64,000 nucleotides of DNA from Variovorax sp. WS11 (GCF_010499245.1 NZ_JAAGOW010000001.1:868001-932000); one strand, 5' to 3'; positions 1 through 9,890 are shown, counted from the first letter of the stretch. The notes: generated by a model from the letters alone, not told the origin. A program made the numbers and translations.

Positions 1-942
1 GGTCAGGCCCGGCGTCTCGTCGATGTGCAGCGACACATTGCGCAGCTTCTCGATGGCCTCGGTCAGGCGCGGCCATTCTTCGTCGCTGAGCTTGCCGGTG
101 CGCAGATGGCCTTGGTCGATGCGGCCGATCGAGCCGACGATACGCACCGCCAGCTGGGACGCACCCATTTCCATCGAGAACACCGCCACCGGCAGCCCCT
201 CGTTGAGCGCCACATGCTCGGCGATGTTGATCGCCAGCGAGGTCTTGCCCATGGAGGGGCGCGCCGCCAGCACGATCATGTCGCCCGGCTGGAGACCCGA
301 GGTCATCTTGTCGAACTCGTAGAAGCCTGTGCGCACGCCCGTGATGTCGTTGGGGTTCTCCGCCATCTCGCTCACGCGGTCGAGCAGTTCGACCACCAGG
401 GATTCCATGCTCTGGAAGCCCTGCTTCATGCGCGAGCCTTCCTCGCCGATGTTGAAGATCTTCTGTTCGGCTTCGTCGAGGATCTTGTCGACTGACTTGC
501 CCTGTGTGTTGAAGGCGTTGGTCGCGATCTCGTCGCTCGCACTGACCAGCTTTCGCAGGATCGAGCGCTCCCGCACGATCTCGGCGTAGCGACGGATGTT
601 GCTGGCGCTCGGCACGTACTGCGCCAGCGAGTTCAGGTAGCTCAGGCCGCCGACCTCCTCGGCCTTGCCCAAGCTCTGCAACTGCTCGAAGACGGTGATC
701 ACGTCGGCCGGCTTGCTGGCATTGATCAGTGCGCCGATCGCAGCGTAGATCAGCTTATGTTCGTGGCGATAGAAATCGCTGTCCACCAACAGGTCGCCCA
801 TCCGGTCCCAGGCCCCGTTATCGAGCAGCAGGCCGCCGAGCACGCTCGACTCGGCCTCGATCGAATGGGGCGGGATGCGCAACTGCGCGATTTGGCGGTC
901 GGCCGACGGGTCGTTGTCGGCGTAGGAGAAGACGGCGGACAT
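1..942 (-). CDS. dnaB: Replicative DNA helicase DnaB (N-terminal 314 codons, runs off the window)
   Basis: Hexameric helicase that unwinds DNA at the replication fork and recruits DnaG. The ATG at 942-940 opens a frame that stays open to base 1, so the C-terminal part lies outside. The translation has the DnaB N-terminal domain (IPPHSIEAESSVLGGLLLD near the start, then LNSLAQYVPSASNIRRYAEI), a linker, and the RecA-like core with Walker A ARPSMGKTSLAINIAEH followed by FSMEMGASQLAVR. It follows rplI on the same strand across about 190 bases that contain a terminator, so it is probably transcribed separately. The family call is very secure. Confidence 0.96.
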   Translation of the reverse strand, partial: MSAVFSYADNDPSADRQIAQLRIPPHSIEAESSVLGGLLLDNGAWDRMGDLLVDSDFYRHEHKLIYAAIGALINASKPADVITVFEQLQSLGKAEEVGGLSYLNSLAQYVPSASNIRRYAEIVRERSILRKLVSASDEIATNAFNTQGKSVDKILDEAEQKIFNIGEEGSRMKQGFQSMESLVVELLDRVSEMAENPNDITGVRTGFYEFDKMTSGLQPGDMIVLAARPSMGKTSLAINIAEHVALNEGLPVAVFSMEMGASQLAVRIVGSIGRIDQGHLRTGKLSDEEWPRLTEAIEKLRNVSLHIDETPGLT

Positions 943-1050
943 GAACTTCCTTGCAGCCGCACATGCTAAGGCGCACGAGAGGCCACGTCATTTGATAACG
1001 CTGTGGATAAGCGGTGACTTATCAGTGCAGCACGCGGGACAACTGCGGCT

Positions 1051-1081
1051 GCAAAAAAACAAAGGCCGCCCAAAGGCGGCC
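1051..1081 (-). terminator. Intrinsic terminator after rplI
   Basis: On the minus strand a 7-bp GGCCGCC/GGCGGCC stem with a 4-base loop (1064-1081) is followed by TTTG and then a run of seven T. It ends the rpsF-priB-rpsR-rplI operon before dnaB. Confidence 0.85.
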
Positions 1082-1132
1082 CCACAAGGACAAGGTCGCA
1101 GCTGCGAGCTTGCTTTCTCCTTGCTGAAGGCG

Positions 1133-1585
1133 TTATGCGCTTTCGCCGTAAACCGTAACGGTGATCTCGACCACCACGTCGGTGTGCAGCGCGACGCTGA
1201 CCGTGCTGTCGCCGACGGCCTTGATCGGCCCGCTGGGCATGCGCACCTGGGACTTCGCGATCTTGTAGCCCTGCTTGTTGAGCTCGTCTGCGATATCGTG
1301 ATTCGTGACCGAGCCGAACAGGCGGCCGTCGACGCCGGCCTTCTGCGTGAGCTTGACGGCGGTACCGCCGAGCTTTGCGCCCTGGGCTTCCGCCTCGGAC
1401 TTCTTGGCGGCGGCGGCCTTTTCGAGCTCGACTCGCTTGGCTTCGAACTCGGCCTTGTTGGATTCGGTGGCGCGGCGGGCGAGTCCCGAGGGAATCAGGA
1501 AGTTGCGGGCGTAGCCGTCCTTGACCTTGACGATATCGCCGAGGACGCCGACGTTGAGGACCTTTTCCAGAAGAATGACTTGCAT
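1133..1585 (-). CDS. rplI: 50S ribosomal protein L9
   Basis: Large-subunit protein that binds 23S rRNA near the L1 stalk. At 150 aa it has the usual length. It begins [20 protein letters not shown], followed by the conserved [16 protein letters not shown] segment of the N-terminal RNA-binding domain, then a charged Ala/Lys/Glu-rich connecting helix (about residues 42-75) and the C-terminal domain with [17 protein letters not shown]. It is last in the rpsF-priB-rpsR-rplI operon, 13 bases after rpsR, and is followed by an intrinsic terminator. Confidence 0.98.
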   Translation of the reverse strand: MQVILLEKVLNVGVLGDIVKVKDGYARNFLIPSGLARRATESNKAEFEAKRVELEKAAAAKKSEAEAQGAKLGGTAVKLTQKAGVDGRLFGSVTNHDIADELNKQGYKIAKSQVRMPSGPIKAVGDSTVSVALHTDVVVEITVTVYGESA

Positions 1586-1598
1586 GGTGTCCGGCTCC

Positions 1599-1880
1599 TT
1601 AGACGCGGTGCTGGTCGCTGTACGGCACCATCGCGAGGAAGCGTGCGCGCTTGATCGCGGTGTTGAGCTGGCGCTGGTAGATCGCGCGCGTGCCGGTCAG
1701 GCGCGCGGGGATGATCTTGCCGTTCTCGCTGATGAAATCGCGCAGGGTGTCGATGTCCTTGTAGTCGATCTCTTCGACACCGGCGACGGTGAAGCGGCAA
1801 AAGCGCTTGCGCTTGAACAGCAGCGACTGGGTGTTGCGCTTCGGACGCTTGTCCTTGTTGAATTTCTTGAACGTGGCCAT
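1599..1880 (-). CDS. rpsR: 30S ribosomal protein S18
   Basis: Small-subunit protein that pairs with S6 on the 16S rRNA platform. At 93 aa it starts [20 protein letters not shown] and carries the family core [40 protein letters not shown], then [20 protein letters not shown]. It lies 18 bases after priB and just ahead of rplI, the standard order. Nothing unusual is seen. Confidence 0.98.
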   Translation of the reverse strand: MATFKKFNKDKRPKRNTQSLLFKRKRFCRFTVAGVEEIDYKDIDTLRDFISENGKIIPARLTGTRAIYQRQLNTAIKRARFLAMVPYSDQHRV

Positions 1881-1898
1881 TGTGGGACCTCTCGAAAA

Positions 1899-2201
1899 TT
1901 AATCTTGCTGAAAATCCTGGATGTGCAGCACTGGATGCTTGCCGTTACGCGGTGTGGCCAGAAAGCCCTGGAAACGCCAGAGACTTCCCAATGCCTGCCT
2001 CGCGAGCCGCTCGGCCACTGCGCCGAACGCGACGGCCTTGAGGGCCGCCTTGACCTGCCGGGGCTGAGCCGCTTCGGTGATCGTCGACTCGTGTTCGAGC
2101 CGCAGATCGATGGCGGGCAGGCCGGCAGGCGTGAAACGCAAGGCACCGAGCTCGGCAACGCAGGCAGTCAGCACCAGCTGATTGACTGCGGCAGCGCTCA
2201 C
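1899..2201 (-). CDS. priB: Primosomal replication protein N (PriB)
   Basis: Single-stranded-DNA-binding OB-fold protein of the PriA-dependent primosome, used in replication restart. It is 100 aa, close to the E. coli length of about 104. The pattern NQLVLTACVAELGALRFTPAGLPAIDLRLEHES matches the first strands of an OB fold, and EAAQPRQVKAALKAVAFG the middle. Identification leans on position between rpsF and rpsR, where betaproteobacterial priB sits. The start is 7 bases after the rpsF stop, so the two are probably translationally coupled. Confidence 0.9.
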   Translation of the reverse strand: MSAAAVNQLVLTACVAELGALRFTPAGLPAIDLRLEHESTITEAAQPRQVKAALKAVAFGAVAERLARQALGSLWRFQGFLATPRNGKHPVLHIQDFQQD

Positions 2202-2208
2202 GCCATCA

Positions 2209-2583
2209 TCAGTTGTTGTTGGCGGCGTACTCGGCCTGCTGGGCCTTGCGGGCCTCTTCGCGCTCCACCGTCTTCATCATCGACGAAGGGCCGGTCTCGG
2301 CCTTCTTCTTGACCACGGTGAGGTGGCGCAGGACGGCGTCGTTGAACTTGAAGGCATGCTCCAGCTCGGCCATCACGGCCTGCTCGGCCTCGATGTTCAC
2401 GCACAGGTAGTGCGCCTTGTTGAGCTTGTTGATCTGGTAGGCCAGCTGGCGACGGCCCCAGTCTTCGACACGATGGACCTTGCCGCCGCCGGCGGTGATC
2501 ATGCCCTTGTAGCGCTCCAGCATGGCCGGAACTTGCTCGCTTTGATCCGGATGGATCAGCAGAATGATTTCATAGTGACGCAT
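2209..2583 (-). CDS. rpsF: 30S ribosomal protein S6
   Basis: Small-subunit protein that forms a dimer with S18 on 16S rRNA. It is 124 aa, starting [25 protein letters not shown] with the conserved [24 protein letters not shown]. The C-terminus has the alanine/glutamate-rich tail common in proteobacterial S6. It is the first gene of the operon; its SD AAGGAG precedes the ATG at 2583 with good spacing. A TACAAT hexamer on the minus strand (2668-2663) is a possible -10 element for the operon. Confidence 0.97.
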   Translation of the reverse strand: MRHYEIILLIHPDQSEQVPAMLERYKGMITAGGGKVHRVEDWGRRQLAYQINKLNKAHYLCVNIEAEQAVMAELEHAFKFNDAVLRHLTVVKKKAETGPSSMMKTVEREEARKAQQAEYAANNN

Positions 2584-2712
2584 GGCACTCCTTGTGGATC
2601 TTCCGTGGAAGGGATTAAGCCACCTGCAGCGTCAGTCGCAGTGTGGCAAGGCAAAGCCGACTATTGTAGCAGGCGATTGCCGCTCCGGAGTGCTCGGCCG
2701 GATCGGTCCTGC

Positions 2713-3243
2713 TCAGATGCCCAGTGCGCGATCCAGCGCCACCGCCTTGTCATCGCCCACAGCAGCGCGGATCTTGGGCGCCAGGGCCAGTAGCTCTTCG
2801 TAGGTCGAGGTACCTTCGACCGACAGGTTCAGCCTGAACCCGCGCAGCCCGAGGCTGCCGGTGAGCTGTGTAGCGATCGGGTACGCGTCCTTGTAACGCT
2901 GCTGAGCCGAGGGCAACCCCATCGCGTGCGTTGCGGAAGCCTCCACGTGGAGCGTCGCGGCAACTGGGCGCTCAGGCTGCCGGGCCGGCGATGGCGTAGG
3001 CCCGGCCGGCATCGCCACCGTCCCGGCGTTGGCCGCTTCGGCCATCCCGCCTACCTGTCCCAGCAACCCCTGCTCGACCATCTGATCGATGTCCTCGCGC
3101 CCAATGCCCATGCCCGCCTCGAGCACCTCGCTCACTGAGCGCTTGCCGTCGAACAGGATGAAGGCCGAGCGCTGGCGCGGCGTGAGCCGGACCGAGCGGT
3201 CCTTGAACACCTGCTGGCCGGCTTCTGTCTTGACAAGAATCAT
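2713..3243 (-). CDS. Unknown 176-aa protein with proline-rich linker
   Basis: I do not recognise the family. I chose the ATG at 3243 because GAGG precedes it at SD distance; two upstream in-frame ATGs would add four residues. The N-terminal part (MILVKTEAGQQVF, then LTPRQRSAFILFDGKRSVSEVLEAG) is compact and helical and could be a small winged-helix-like module, but this is only an impression. Residues about 75-92 are Pro/Ala/Gly-rich, and the C-terminal 80 residues form a second helical segment ending DKAVALDRALGI. There is no signal peptide or membrane segment. It stands alone between rpsF and ppsA. Confidence 0.75.
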   Translation of the reverse strand: MILVKTEAGQQVFKDRSVRLTPRQRSAFILFDGKRSVSEVLEAGMGIGREDIDQMVEQGLLGQVGGMAEAANAGTVAMPAGPTPSPARQPERPVAATLHVEASATHAMGLPSAQQRYKDAYPIATQLTGSLGLRGFRLNLSVEGTSTYEELLALAPKIRAAVGDDKAVALDRALGI

Positions 3244-3418
3244 GGGCATCCTCAATGCGAAATCCCGGCGCTCTCGGACTCTACGCGGTCTCTTGTCCGA
3301 GCGATCCGGGCGGCTCCCTCCCCGTGGGCGCCGAGTTTGACATCAAAGATGCATCCGTCTGTAACTTGATTAAGCTGACAGGGGAATTACAAACAGAAGT
3401 TGTGACGAAAGTTGTAAT

Positions 3419-3444
3419 GCGACGGGGCAAACCAGCCCCGTCGC
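3419..3444 (-). terminator. Terminator-like hairpin after ppsA
   Basis: A perfect 10-bp inverted repeat (3419-3428 with 3435-3444, stem GCGACGGGGC) lies 16 bases past the ppsA stop on the minus strand. The bases after it are only moderately T-rich, so it may act as an RNA 3'-end stabiliser as well as a terminator. Confidence 0.6.
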
Positions 3445-3460
3445 GCGCTCCCCAATCGCT

Positions 3461-5854
3461 TCAGCGCTGCGCCAGTTGCTGCCAGGTGTCGATCACGCTG
3501 TCGGGGTTGAGCGAGATCGACTCAATGCCCTGTTCGGCCAGCCACGCCGCGAAATCTGGGTGGTCGCTGGGCCCCTGTCCGCAGATGCCGACGTACTTGC
3601 CTTTCTCCTTGCAGGCCTTGATCACGCGCGCCAGCAGCGCCTTGACGGCGGGATCGCGCTCGTCGAAGTCGGCCGCCAGCAGCTCGAGGCCGGAATCCCG
3701 GTCCAGCCCCAGCGTGAGCTGCGTCAGGTCGTTCGAGCCGATCGAGAAGCCGTCGAAGAACTCCAGGAACTCCTCCGGCAGGATGGCGTTGCTCGGCACC
3801 TCGCACATCATGATCAGCTTGAGCTCGTTCTCGCCGCGCTTGAGGCCGTGCTCGCCGAGCAGTCCAGTGACGCGAGCTGCCTGGCCCAAGGTGCGAACGA
3901 AGGGCACCATGATCTGCACGTTGGTCAAGCCCATCTCGCCGCGCACCCGCTTGAGCGCCTCGCACTCCATGGCAAAGGCCTCGCCGAAATCCGCGCTGAG
4001 GTAGCGCGCCGCGCCGCGGAAGCCCAGCATCGGGTTCTCCTCCTCCGGCTCATAGCGGCTGCCGCCGATCAGCTTGCGGTATTCGTTGGACTTGAAGTCC
4101 GACAGCCGCACGATCACCGGCTTGGGCCAGAAGGCGGCACCGATGGTAGCAATGCCCTCGGCCACCTTGTCGACATAGAAGGCACGCGGCGACGCATGGC
4201 CGCGGGCGACCGATTCGACGGCCTTCTTGAGGTCGGCATCGACATTCGGGTAGTCGAGGATCGCCTTGGGGTGCACGCCGATGTTGTTGTTGATGATGAA
4301 CTCGAGTCGCGCCAGACCGACGCCGTGGTTCGGCAGCTGGGCGAAGTCGAAAGCCAGCTGCGGGTTACCCACGTTCATCATGAGCTTGATGTCGATCTCG
4401 GGCATTTCGCCGCGCTGGACCTCGGTCACCTCGGTCTCGAGCAGGCCGTCGTAGATGAAGCCGGTGTCGCCCTCGGCGCAGCTCACCGTGACCAGCGTGC
4501 CGTCCTTGAGCAGGTCGGTGGCGTCGCCGCAGCCAACGACCGCCGGGATGCCTAGCTCACGCGCGATGATGGCCGCGTGACAGGTCCGCCCGCCGCGGTT
4601 GGTGACGATGGCGGCGGCGCGCTTCATCACGGGCTCCCAGTTCGGGTCGGTCATGTCGGTCACCAGCACGTCGCCGGCCTGGACCTTGTCCATCTCGCTG
4701 ATGCTGTGGACCAGGCGCACCGGGCCGGTGCCGATCTTCTGGCCGATCGCGCGGCCTTCGGCCAGCACGGCGCCCTTGGCCAGCAGCTTGTAGCGCTGCT
4801 CGGCCTTGCCCTGCTGCTGGCTCTTCACGGTCTCAGGGCGGGCCTGCAGGATGTAAAGCTGGCCATCGGTGCCGTCCTTGCCCCACTCGATGTCCATCGG
4901 CCGGCCGTAGTGCTCCTCGATCACCAGCGCGTATTTGGACAGTTGCTCCACCTCGGCATCGGTGAGCGAATAGCGATTGCGTTGCTCGGTCGGGACGTCG
5001 GTAGTCTTCACCAGCTTGCCGCTGGCGGCCTTCTCGGCGGCGCTGGCGAATTCCATCTGGATGAGCTTTGAGCCGAGGTTGCGGCGGATTACCGCGCGCT
5101 TGCCGGCCTTGAGCATGGGCTTGTGCACATAGAACTCGTCCGGGTTCACCGCACCTTGCACCACCGTTTCACCCAAGCCGTAGCTGGAGGTGATGAAGAC
5201 CACCTGGTCGAAGCCGGACTCGGTGTCGATGGTGAACATCACGCCCGCCGCGCCCAGGTCGCTGCGCACCATGCGCTGCACGCCGGCCGACAGCGCCACC
5301 ACGTCGTGGGCAAAGCCCTTGTGCACGCGATAGCTGATGGCGCGATCGTTGTAGAGGGAGGCGAACACCTCCTTCATCTTGTGGAGCACGTCCTCGACGC
5401 CCACCACGTTGAGGAAGGTCTCCTGCTGGCCGGCGAAGGAGGCATCCGGCAGGTCTTCCGCGGTCGCCGACGAGCGTACGGCGAACGAGGCTTCGGGATT
5501 GCCCGCGCTGAGCTTGGCGAAGGCGTCCTTGATCGCCTGCTGGAGATCGGCCGGGAAGGGCTGAGCCTCGACCATGGCCCGGATCTCGGCCCCTGCCGCA
5601 GCCAGGGCGCGGACGTCTTCCGTATTCAGGCTCTTGAGTTTCGCGCTGATGCGATCGGCCAGGCCATCGTGGGCCAGGAACTGCCGGAACGCGTGGGCGG
5701 TGGTCGCGAAGCCAGTGGGCACGCGCACCCCTTGCGGCAGTTGGGAAATCATCTCGCCGAGACTGGCGTTCTTGCCGCCGACCGACTCGACGTCGGTCAT
5801 CCTCAGGTTTTCAAACGGTACGACCAGGGCGGTCGCTTCGAAGAGTGCAGACAT
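3461..5854 (-). CDS. ppsA: Phosphoenolpyruvate synthase
   Basis: Converts pyruvate, ATP and water to PEP, AMP and phosphate for gluconeogenesis. The 797-aa product from the ATG at 5854 has the usual length; the open frame continues upstream but [19 protein letters not shown] is the natural N-terminus. Domains: ATP-binding PPDK_N ([12 protein letters not shown] near residue 30, [22 protein letters not shown] near 125-145), the phosphohistidine swivel domain with catalytic His at about residue 426 in [15 protein letters not shown], and the C-terminal PEP/pyruvate barrel ([34 protein letters not shown]). It diverges from ppsR, its regulatory kinase/phosphorylase. Confidence 0.98.
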   Translation of the reverse strand: MSALFEATALVVPFENLRMTDVESVGGKNASLGEMISQLPQGVRVPTGFATTAHAFRQFLAHDGLADRISAKLKSLNTEDVRALAAAGAEIRAMVEAQPFPADLQQAIKDAFAKLSAGNPEASFAVRSSATAEDLPDASFAGQQETFLNVVGVEDVLHKMKEVFASLYNDRAISYRVHKGFAHDVVALSAGVQRMVRSDLGAAGVMFTIDTESGFDQVVFITSSYGLGETVVQGAVNPDEFYVHKPMLKAGKRAVIRRNLGSKLIQMEFASAAEKAASGKLVKTTDVPTEQRNRYSLTDAEVEQLSKYALVIEEHYGRPMDIEWGKDGTDGQLYILQARPETVKSQQQGKAEQRYKLLAKGAVLAEGRAIGQKIGTGPVRLVHSISEMDKVQAGDVLVTDMTDPNWEPVMKRAAAIVTNRGGRTCHAAIIARELGIPAVVGCGDATDLLKDGTLVTVSCAEGDTGFIYDGLLETEVTEVQRGEMPEIDIKLMMNVGNPQLAFDFAQLPNHGVGLARLEFIINNNIGVHPKAILDYPNVDADLKKAVESVARGHASPRAFYVDKVAEGIATIGAAFWPKPVIVRLSDFKSNEYRKLIGGSRYEPEEENPMLGFRGAARYLSADFGEAFAMECEALKRVRGEMGLTNVQIMVPFVRTLGQAARVTGLLGEHGLKRGENELKLIMMCEVPSNAILPEEFLEFFDGFSIGSNDLTQLTLGLDRDSGLELLAADFDERDPAVKALLARVIKACKEKGKYVGICGQGPSDHPDFAAWLAEQGIESISLNPDSVIDTWQQLAQR

Positions 5855-6050
5855 GGGAAAGCTCCAGAAGTTGAAACCGGGGCGACATGCAGACGGCGCG
5901 GCGCGATCGTTCTGATTGCTCTGGGCGCAGGGGCGGTATGCATGGATAAAAGCATGGGGATGGCGGGAACGGACGGGGCCGCATTCCCGATAATGGGCCG
6001 GATTGTAGGCGCCGAGCGGGTCGGCGCGCCGCAGGACAAGGCCGCCAAGC

Positions 6051-6872
6051 ATGCACACACGCACCGTATTCTTCGTTTCCGATGGCACCGGCATCACCGC
6101 CGAAACCTTCGGCAACGCCGTTCTGGCCCAGTTCGAGATCAAGCCTCGCCATGTGCGTCTGCCCTTCACCGACACGGTCGACAAGGCGCACCAGGCGGTG
6201 CGGCGGATCAACCACACCGCCGAAGTGGAGGGCCTGCGGCCGATCGTCTTCACCACGCTGGCGAACATGGACGTGCTGGAAGTCATCGAGACCGGCTGCA
6301 AGGGGATGCTGCTCGACATGTTCGGCACCTTCGTGCGACCGCTCGAGATCGAGTTGGCGATGAAGTCGAACCACCGCATCGGCCGCTTCAGCGACGTCAG
6401 CAAGAGCAAGGAATACAACGCCCGCATCCAGGCCATCGACTTCAGCCTGGCGCACGACGATGGGCAGAGCAACCGCGACCTGGATAATGCCGACGTCATC
6501 CTGGTGGGTGTCAGCCGAAGCGGCAAGACGCCCACCTCGCTCTACCTGGCCATGCAGCACGGCCTCAAGGCTGCCAACTACCCACTGATCCCGGAGGACT
6601 TCGAGCGCCGGCAGTTGCCGCCGGCACTGATGCCGCATCGCAAGAAGATCTTCGGGCTCACGATCCAGCCCGAGCGGCTGAGCGAGATCCGCAACGAGCG
6701 GCGGCCGAATTCGCGTTACGCAAGCATCGAGAACTGCCGCCATGAAGTGAGCGAAGCCGAGGCCATGATGCGGCGCGCCGGTATCCGCTGGCTGTCGACC
6801 ACCACGAAGTCGATCGAAGAGATCGCGACCACCATCCTGCAGGAGCTGCGGCCCGAGCGGCTGACGTATTGA
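6051..6872 (+). CDS. ppsR: PEP synthase regulatory protein (bifunctional kinase/pyrophosphorylase, DUF299)
   Basis: Controls PEP synthase by ADP-dependent phosphorylation of a threonine and Pi-dependent removal. It is 273 aa, the normal size. It starts [20 protein letters not shown], diagnostic for the family, and has a P-loop GVSRSGKT at residues 153-160 followed by [18 protein letters not shown]. The C-terminal part ([23 protein letters not shown], then [15 protein letters not shown]) is also typical. It is divergent from ppsA with about 196 bases between starts. Confidence 0.96.
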   Translation: MHTRTVFFVSDGTGITAETFGNAVLAQFEIKPRHVRLPFTDTVDKAHQAVRRINHTAEVEGLRPIVFTTLANMDVLEVIETGCKGMLLDMFGTFVRPLEIELAMKSNHRIGRFSDVSKSKEYNARIQAIDFSLAHDDGQSNRDLDNADVILVGVSRSGKTPTSLYLAMQHGLKAANYPLIPEDFERRQLPPALMPHRKKIFGLTIQPERLSEIRNERRPNSRYASIENCRHEVSEAEAMMRRAGIRWLSTTTKSIEEIATTILQELRPERLTY

Positions 6873-6905
6873 GCGCTCTCGGGCCTCGCGCGTTCGAAGC
6901 GCTCG

Positions 6906-8495
6906 CTAAACCACCGCCTCGGCGACCGTGGCCTTCTCCGCCGGGGCCGAGGTACGGATCAGATGATCGAAGGCGCTCAGCGCCGCCTTCGCACCGTCTC
7001 CGGCCGCGATGATGATCTGCTTGAAGGGCACCGTGGTCGCATCGCCCGCCGCGAACACGCCGGGCACCGAGGTTTGGCCCTTGGCGTCGACCACGATCTC
7101 GCCGTGCTTCGAGAGCTCGAGCGTGCCCTTCAGCCAGTCGGTGTTGGGCACCAGGCCGATCTGCACGAACACGCCTTCCAGCGGCACCTGGCGGGTCTCG
7201 CCCGTCGCGCGGTCCTTGTAGACCAGGCCGTTGACCTTCTGCTGGTCGCCGGTGATCTCGGTGGTCTGCGCGTTGGTGATGATCTCGACGTTGGCGAGGC
7301 TCTTGAGCTTGCGCTGCAGCACTGCGTCGGCGCGCAGTTGGGTGTCGTACTCGATCAGCGTCACATGGCCCACGATGCCTGCCAGGTCGATCGCCGCCTC
7401 GACGCCCGAGTTGCCGCCGCCGATCACGGCCACGCGCTTGCCCTTGAAGAGCGGCCCGTCGCAGTGCGGGCAATAGGCCACGCCCTTGTTCCTGTACTCC
7501 TGCTCGCCGGGCACGTTGATGTTGCGCCAGCGCGCGCCGGTCGAGATCACGACCGAGCGGCTCTTGAGCGACGCGCCGTTCTCGAGCTTGATCTCGATCA
7601 TGTCATCTCCGGGTACCAGTGCCGCCGCGCGCTGCAGGTTCATGATGTCGACGTCGTAGTGGCGCACATGCTCTTCGAGCGCGAGCGCGAATCGCGGCCC
7701 TTCGGTTTCCTTGATGGAGATGAAGTTCTCGATGCCGAGGGTGTCGAGCACCTGGCCGCCGAAGCGCTCGGAGGCCACGCCCGTGCGGATGCCCTTGCGC
7801 GCTGCGTAGACGGCAGCCGCTGCGCCGGCCGGGCCGCCGCCGACGATCAGGACGTCGAAAGGGTCCTTGTCGGCGATCTTCTTCGCCTCGCGCTCGACGC
7901 CGCTGGTGTCGATCTTGGCCAGGATCTCTTCCAGACTCATGCGGCCCTGGCCGAATTCGGTGCCATTCAGGAAGACGGTGGGCACGGCCATGATCTGGCG
8001 CTCCTTCACCTCGTCCTGGAACAGGGAGCCGTCGATCATCGTGGTCTTAATGCGCGGGTTCTGCACCGCCATCAGGTTGAGCGCCTGCACCACGTCCGGG
8101 CAGTTGTGGCAGGTGAGCGAGATGTAGATCTCGAACTCGAAGTCGCCCTCCAGCGCACGAATCTGCTCGAGCACGGCCTGCTCTACCTTGGGCGGATAGC
8201 CGCCGACTTGCAGCAGCGCGAGGATCAGCGAAGTGAACTCGTGGCCCATCGGCAGGCCGGCGAAGCGCGGGCCGTTGCTCTGGCTCGGCCGGTTGATCGA
8301 AAACGAAGGCTTGCGATGATTGTCGTCGCGGCTTTCGGTGACCTTCACCAGCGGGGACGAGTCCGCCACATCCTTCAGCAGCGATTGCAGGTCGCTCGAC
8401 GCCTTGCTGTCATCGAGCGAAGCGACGATTTCGACTGGCTGCGTGATGCGGTCGAGATAGCTTTTCAGTTGTGCTTTGGTGCCGGCGTCGAGCAT
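6906..8495 (-). CDS. ahpF: Alkyl hydroperoxide reductase subunit F
   Basis: NADH-dependent flavoprotein disulfide reductase that recycles AhpC. It is 529 aa. The N-terminal double-thioredoxin domain has its redox pair in TCHNC (Cys129/Cys132). The thioredoxin-reductase-like part has FAD motif [20 protein letters not shown], the active dithiol CPHC (about residues 340-345), NAD motif [14 protein letters not shown] and the late FAD motif [17 protein letters not shown]. It lies 85 bases after ahpC on the same strand, with a hairpin between them that could reduce its expression relative to ahpC. Confidence 0.97.
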   Translation of the reverse strand: MLDAGTKAQLKSYLDRITQPVEIVASLDDSKASSDLQSLLKDVADSSPLVKVTESRDDNHRKPSFSINRPSQSNGPRFAGLPMGHEFTSLILALLQVGGYPPKVEQAVLEQIRALEGDFEFEIYISLTCHNCPDVVQALNLMAVQNPRIKTTMIDGSLFQDEVKERQIMAVPTVFLNGTEFGQGRMSLEEILAKIDTSGVEREAKKIADKDPFDVLIVGGGPAGAAAAVYAARKGIRTGVASERFGGQVLDTLGIENFISIKETEGPRFALALEEHVRHYDVDIMNLQRAAALVPGDDMIEIKLENGASLKSRSVVISTGARWRNINVPGEQEYRNKGVAYCPHCDGPLFKGKRVAVIGGGNSGVEAAIDLAGIVGHVTLIEYDTQLRADAVLQRKLKSLANVEIITNAQTTEITGDQQKVNGLVYKDRATGETRQVPLEGVFVQIGLVPNTDWLKGTLELSKHGEIVVDAKGQTSVPGVFAAGDATTVPFKQIIIAAGDGAKAALSAFDHLIRTSAPAEKATVAEAVV

Positions 8496-8536
8496 GGTGG
8501 ACTCACCTCATTGGAAATCGGAAGACGGAAACAGAA

Positions 8537-8564
8537 AGGCCCGGGTGCTAACGCGCCCGGGCCT
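8537..8564 (-). terminator. Hairpin in the ahpC-ahpF gap (possible attenuating terminator)
   Basis: A 9-bp perfect stem (AGGCCCGGG, 8537-8545 with 8556-8564) with a 10-base loop is followed on the minus strand by TTCTGTTT. It is a weak terminator or a processing/stability hairpin between ahpC and ahpF. Confidence 0.6.
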
Positions 8565-8580
8565 GGCGCGAACGGGCGGC

Positions 8581-9153
8581 TTAGATCTTGCCGACCAGGT
8601 CGAAGGATGGCTTGAGCGTCTCGGCGCCCTCCGTCCACTTCGCCGGGCAGACTTCACCCGGATGGGCGGCGACGTACTGGGCGGCCTTCACGCGGCGCAG
8701 CAGTTCGTTGGCGTCACGGCCGATGCCGTTGTCGTGCACTTCGACGGTCTTGATCTTGCCCTCGGGATCGATCACGAAGGTGCCGCGGTAGGCGAGACCG
8801 GCGTCTTCGCCTTCCTCGATCAGGACCTGGAAGGCGCGGGCCAGCTGTTGGCTGGGGTCGCCGATCAGGGGGTACTTCACCTTGGCGATGGTGTCCGAGG
8901 TGTCATGCCAGGCCTTGTGGGTGAAGTGGGTGTCGGTCGACACGCCGTAGATCTCGACGCCCAGCTTCTGGAATTCGGCATAGTGGTCGGCCAGATCGCC
9001 CAGTTCGGTCGGGCACACGAAGGTGAAGTCGGCCGGGTAGAAAACGACGACGGACCACTTGCCCTTGAAGCTTTCGTTGCTGACCGGGACGAACTTGCCG
9101 TTGTGGTACGCGGTGGCTTTGAACGGGACGATTTCGGTGTTGATCAGGGACAT
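8581..9153 (-). CDS. ahpC: Alkyl hydroperoxide reductase subunit C (2-Cys peroxiredoxin)
   Basis: Reduces hydrogen peroxide and organic hydroperoxides in the cytoplasm. The product is 190 aa from the ATG at 9153, starting [19 protein letters not shown]; an in-frame upstream extension is unlike the family and overlaps the promoter, so it was rejected. The peroxidatic cysteine is in [14 protein letters not shown] (about residue 50) and the resolving cysteine in [10 protein letters not shown] near residue 170. It is transcribed towards ahpF. A -10-like TATACT (minus, 9198-9193) and an OxyR-type site (9220-9256) lie upstream. Confidence 0.98.
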   Translation of the reverse strand: MSLINTEIVPFKATAYHNGKFVPVSNESFKGKWSVVVFYPADFTFVCPTELGDLADHYAEFQKLGVEIYGVSTDTHFTHKAWHDTSDTIAKVKYPLIGDPSQQLARAFQVLIEEGEDAGLAYRGTFVIDPEGKIKTVEVHDNGIGRDANELLRRVKAAQYVAAHPGEVCPAKWTEGAETLKPSFDLVGKI

Positions 9154-9192
9154 GTATGGGTTCCTAGGTGACTGATGAAAAAGCGAGTGTTT

Positions 9193-9198
9193 AGTATA
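9193..9198 (-). promoter_or_regulatory. Probable -10 element of ahpC
   Basis: TATACT on the minus strand, 40 bases before the ahpC ATG. No good -35 hexamer is found at 16-18 bases, as expected for a promoter that needs an activator bound just upstream. Confidence 0.6.
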
Positions 9199-9219
9199 AC
9201 TACCAATCAGCAGCATTTG

Positions 9220-9256
9220 ATAGCAATGAACTATGAAAAATATTGCGCTGCACTAT
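9220..9256 (-). promoter_or_regulatory. OxyR-type binding site upstream of ahpC
   Basis: Two tandem half-arrays: ATAG-N7-CTAT (9220-9234), 7 bases, then ATTG-N7-CTAT (9242-9256). Seven of the eight positions of the first pair of quartets and the register of the whole 37-base element match the E. coli OxyR consensus (ATAGnTnnnAnCTAT repeated after 7 bases); inner T/A positions deviate. It sits just upstream of the ahpC -10 element, where OxyR activates. Confidence 0.8.
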
Positions 9257-9396
9257 GAGCGCACCAGCCGTTCAGCGAATGCGAACGCCTATCACGATCA
9301 AACGCATGCAGACCGCCACAACGTGGGTTCTCTTGCCTGCGCTCGAGCGGCGAACCCACAATCGATGCTTTCAATAACAAGGACAAGGAAAAAATC

Positions 9397-9873
9397 ATGA
9401 AGGGCGACCCTCAAGTCATCGACCATCTGCAAGCCCAGCTCAAGAACGAGCTCACGGCGATCAATCAGTACTTCCTGCACTACCGCATGCTCAAGCACTG
9501 GGGCTTGGACAAGTTGGCGAAGAAGGAATACGAAGAATCCATCGGCGAGATGAAGCACGCCGACAAGCTCATGGATCGGATCTTCATGCTGGACGGTCTG
9601 CCGAACTTGCAGGACTTGGCCAAGCTCCGTGTAGGCGAGGACGTACCCGAGATCCTGCAGTGCGACCTGGCATCCGAAATGGGCGCGCAGGCCACCATCA
9701 AGGACGGCATCGCTCACTGCGAAGCGGTTCGCGACTATGTGTCGCGGGACCTCTTGCAGGAGATCCTGGACGACACCGAAGAACACATCGACTTCCTGGA
9801 AACCCAGATCGACCTGGTCGACAAGGTCGGCCTGCAGAACTACCTGCAGTCGCAGATGGGCGAAGTCGAGTAA
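9397..9873 (+). CDS. bfr: Bacterioferritin
   Basis: Haem-containing 24-mer iron store. It is 158 aa, the normal length. Numbering from the first Met, ferroxidase ligands are Glu18, Glu51, His54, Glu94 and His130, and the haem ligand is Met52 in GEMKHADKLMDRI. The position that is Glu127 in E. coli (three before His130) is Thr here. There is AG-rich sequence GGACAAGGAAAAA before the ATG, and a strong terminator follows. It stands at the left edge of the iron block; its ferredoxin partner Bfd is about 8 kb downstream. No Fur-like box is seen directly upstream. Confidence 0.96.
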   Translation: MKGDPQVIDHLQAQLKNELTAINQYFLHYRMLKHWGLDKLAKKEYEESIGEMKHADKLMDRIFMLDGLPNLQDLAKLRVGEDVPEILQCDLASEMGAQATIKDGIAHCEAVRDYVSRDLLQEILDDTEEHIDFLETQIDLVDKVGLQNYLQSQMGEVE

Positions 9874-9890
9874 GGCGATCTTCGCCACTG

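Noticed and set aside
5855..6535. N-terminal extension of ppsA
   Set aside because: Would run antisense through ppsR, and the family N-terminus begins at the ATG at 5854.
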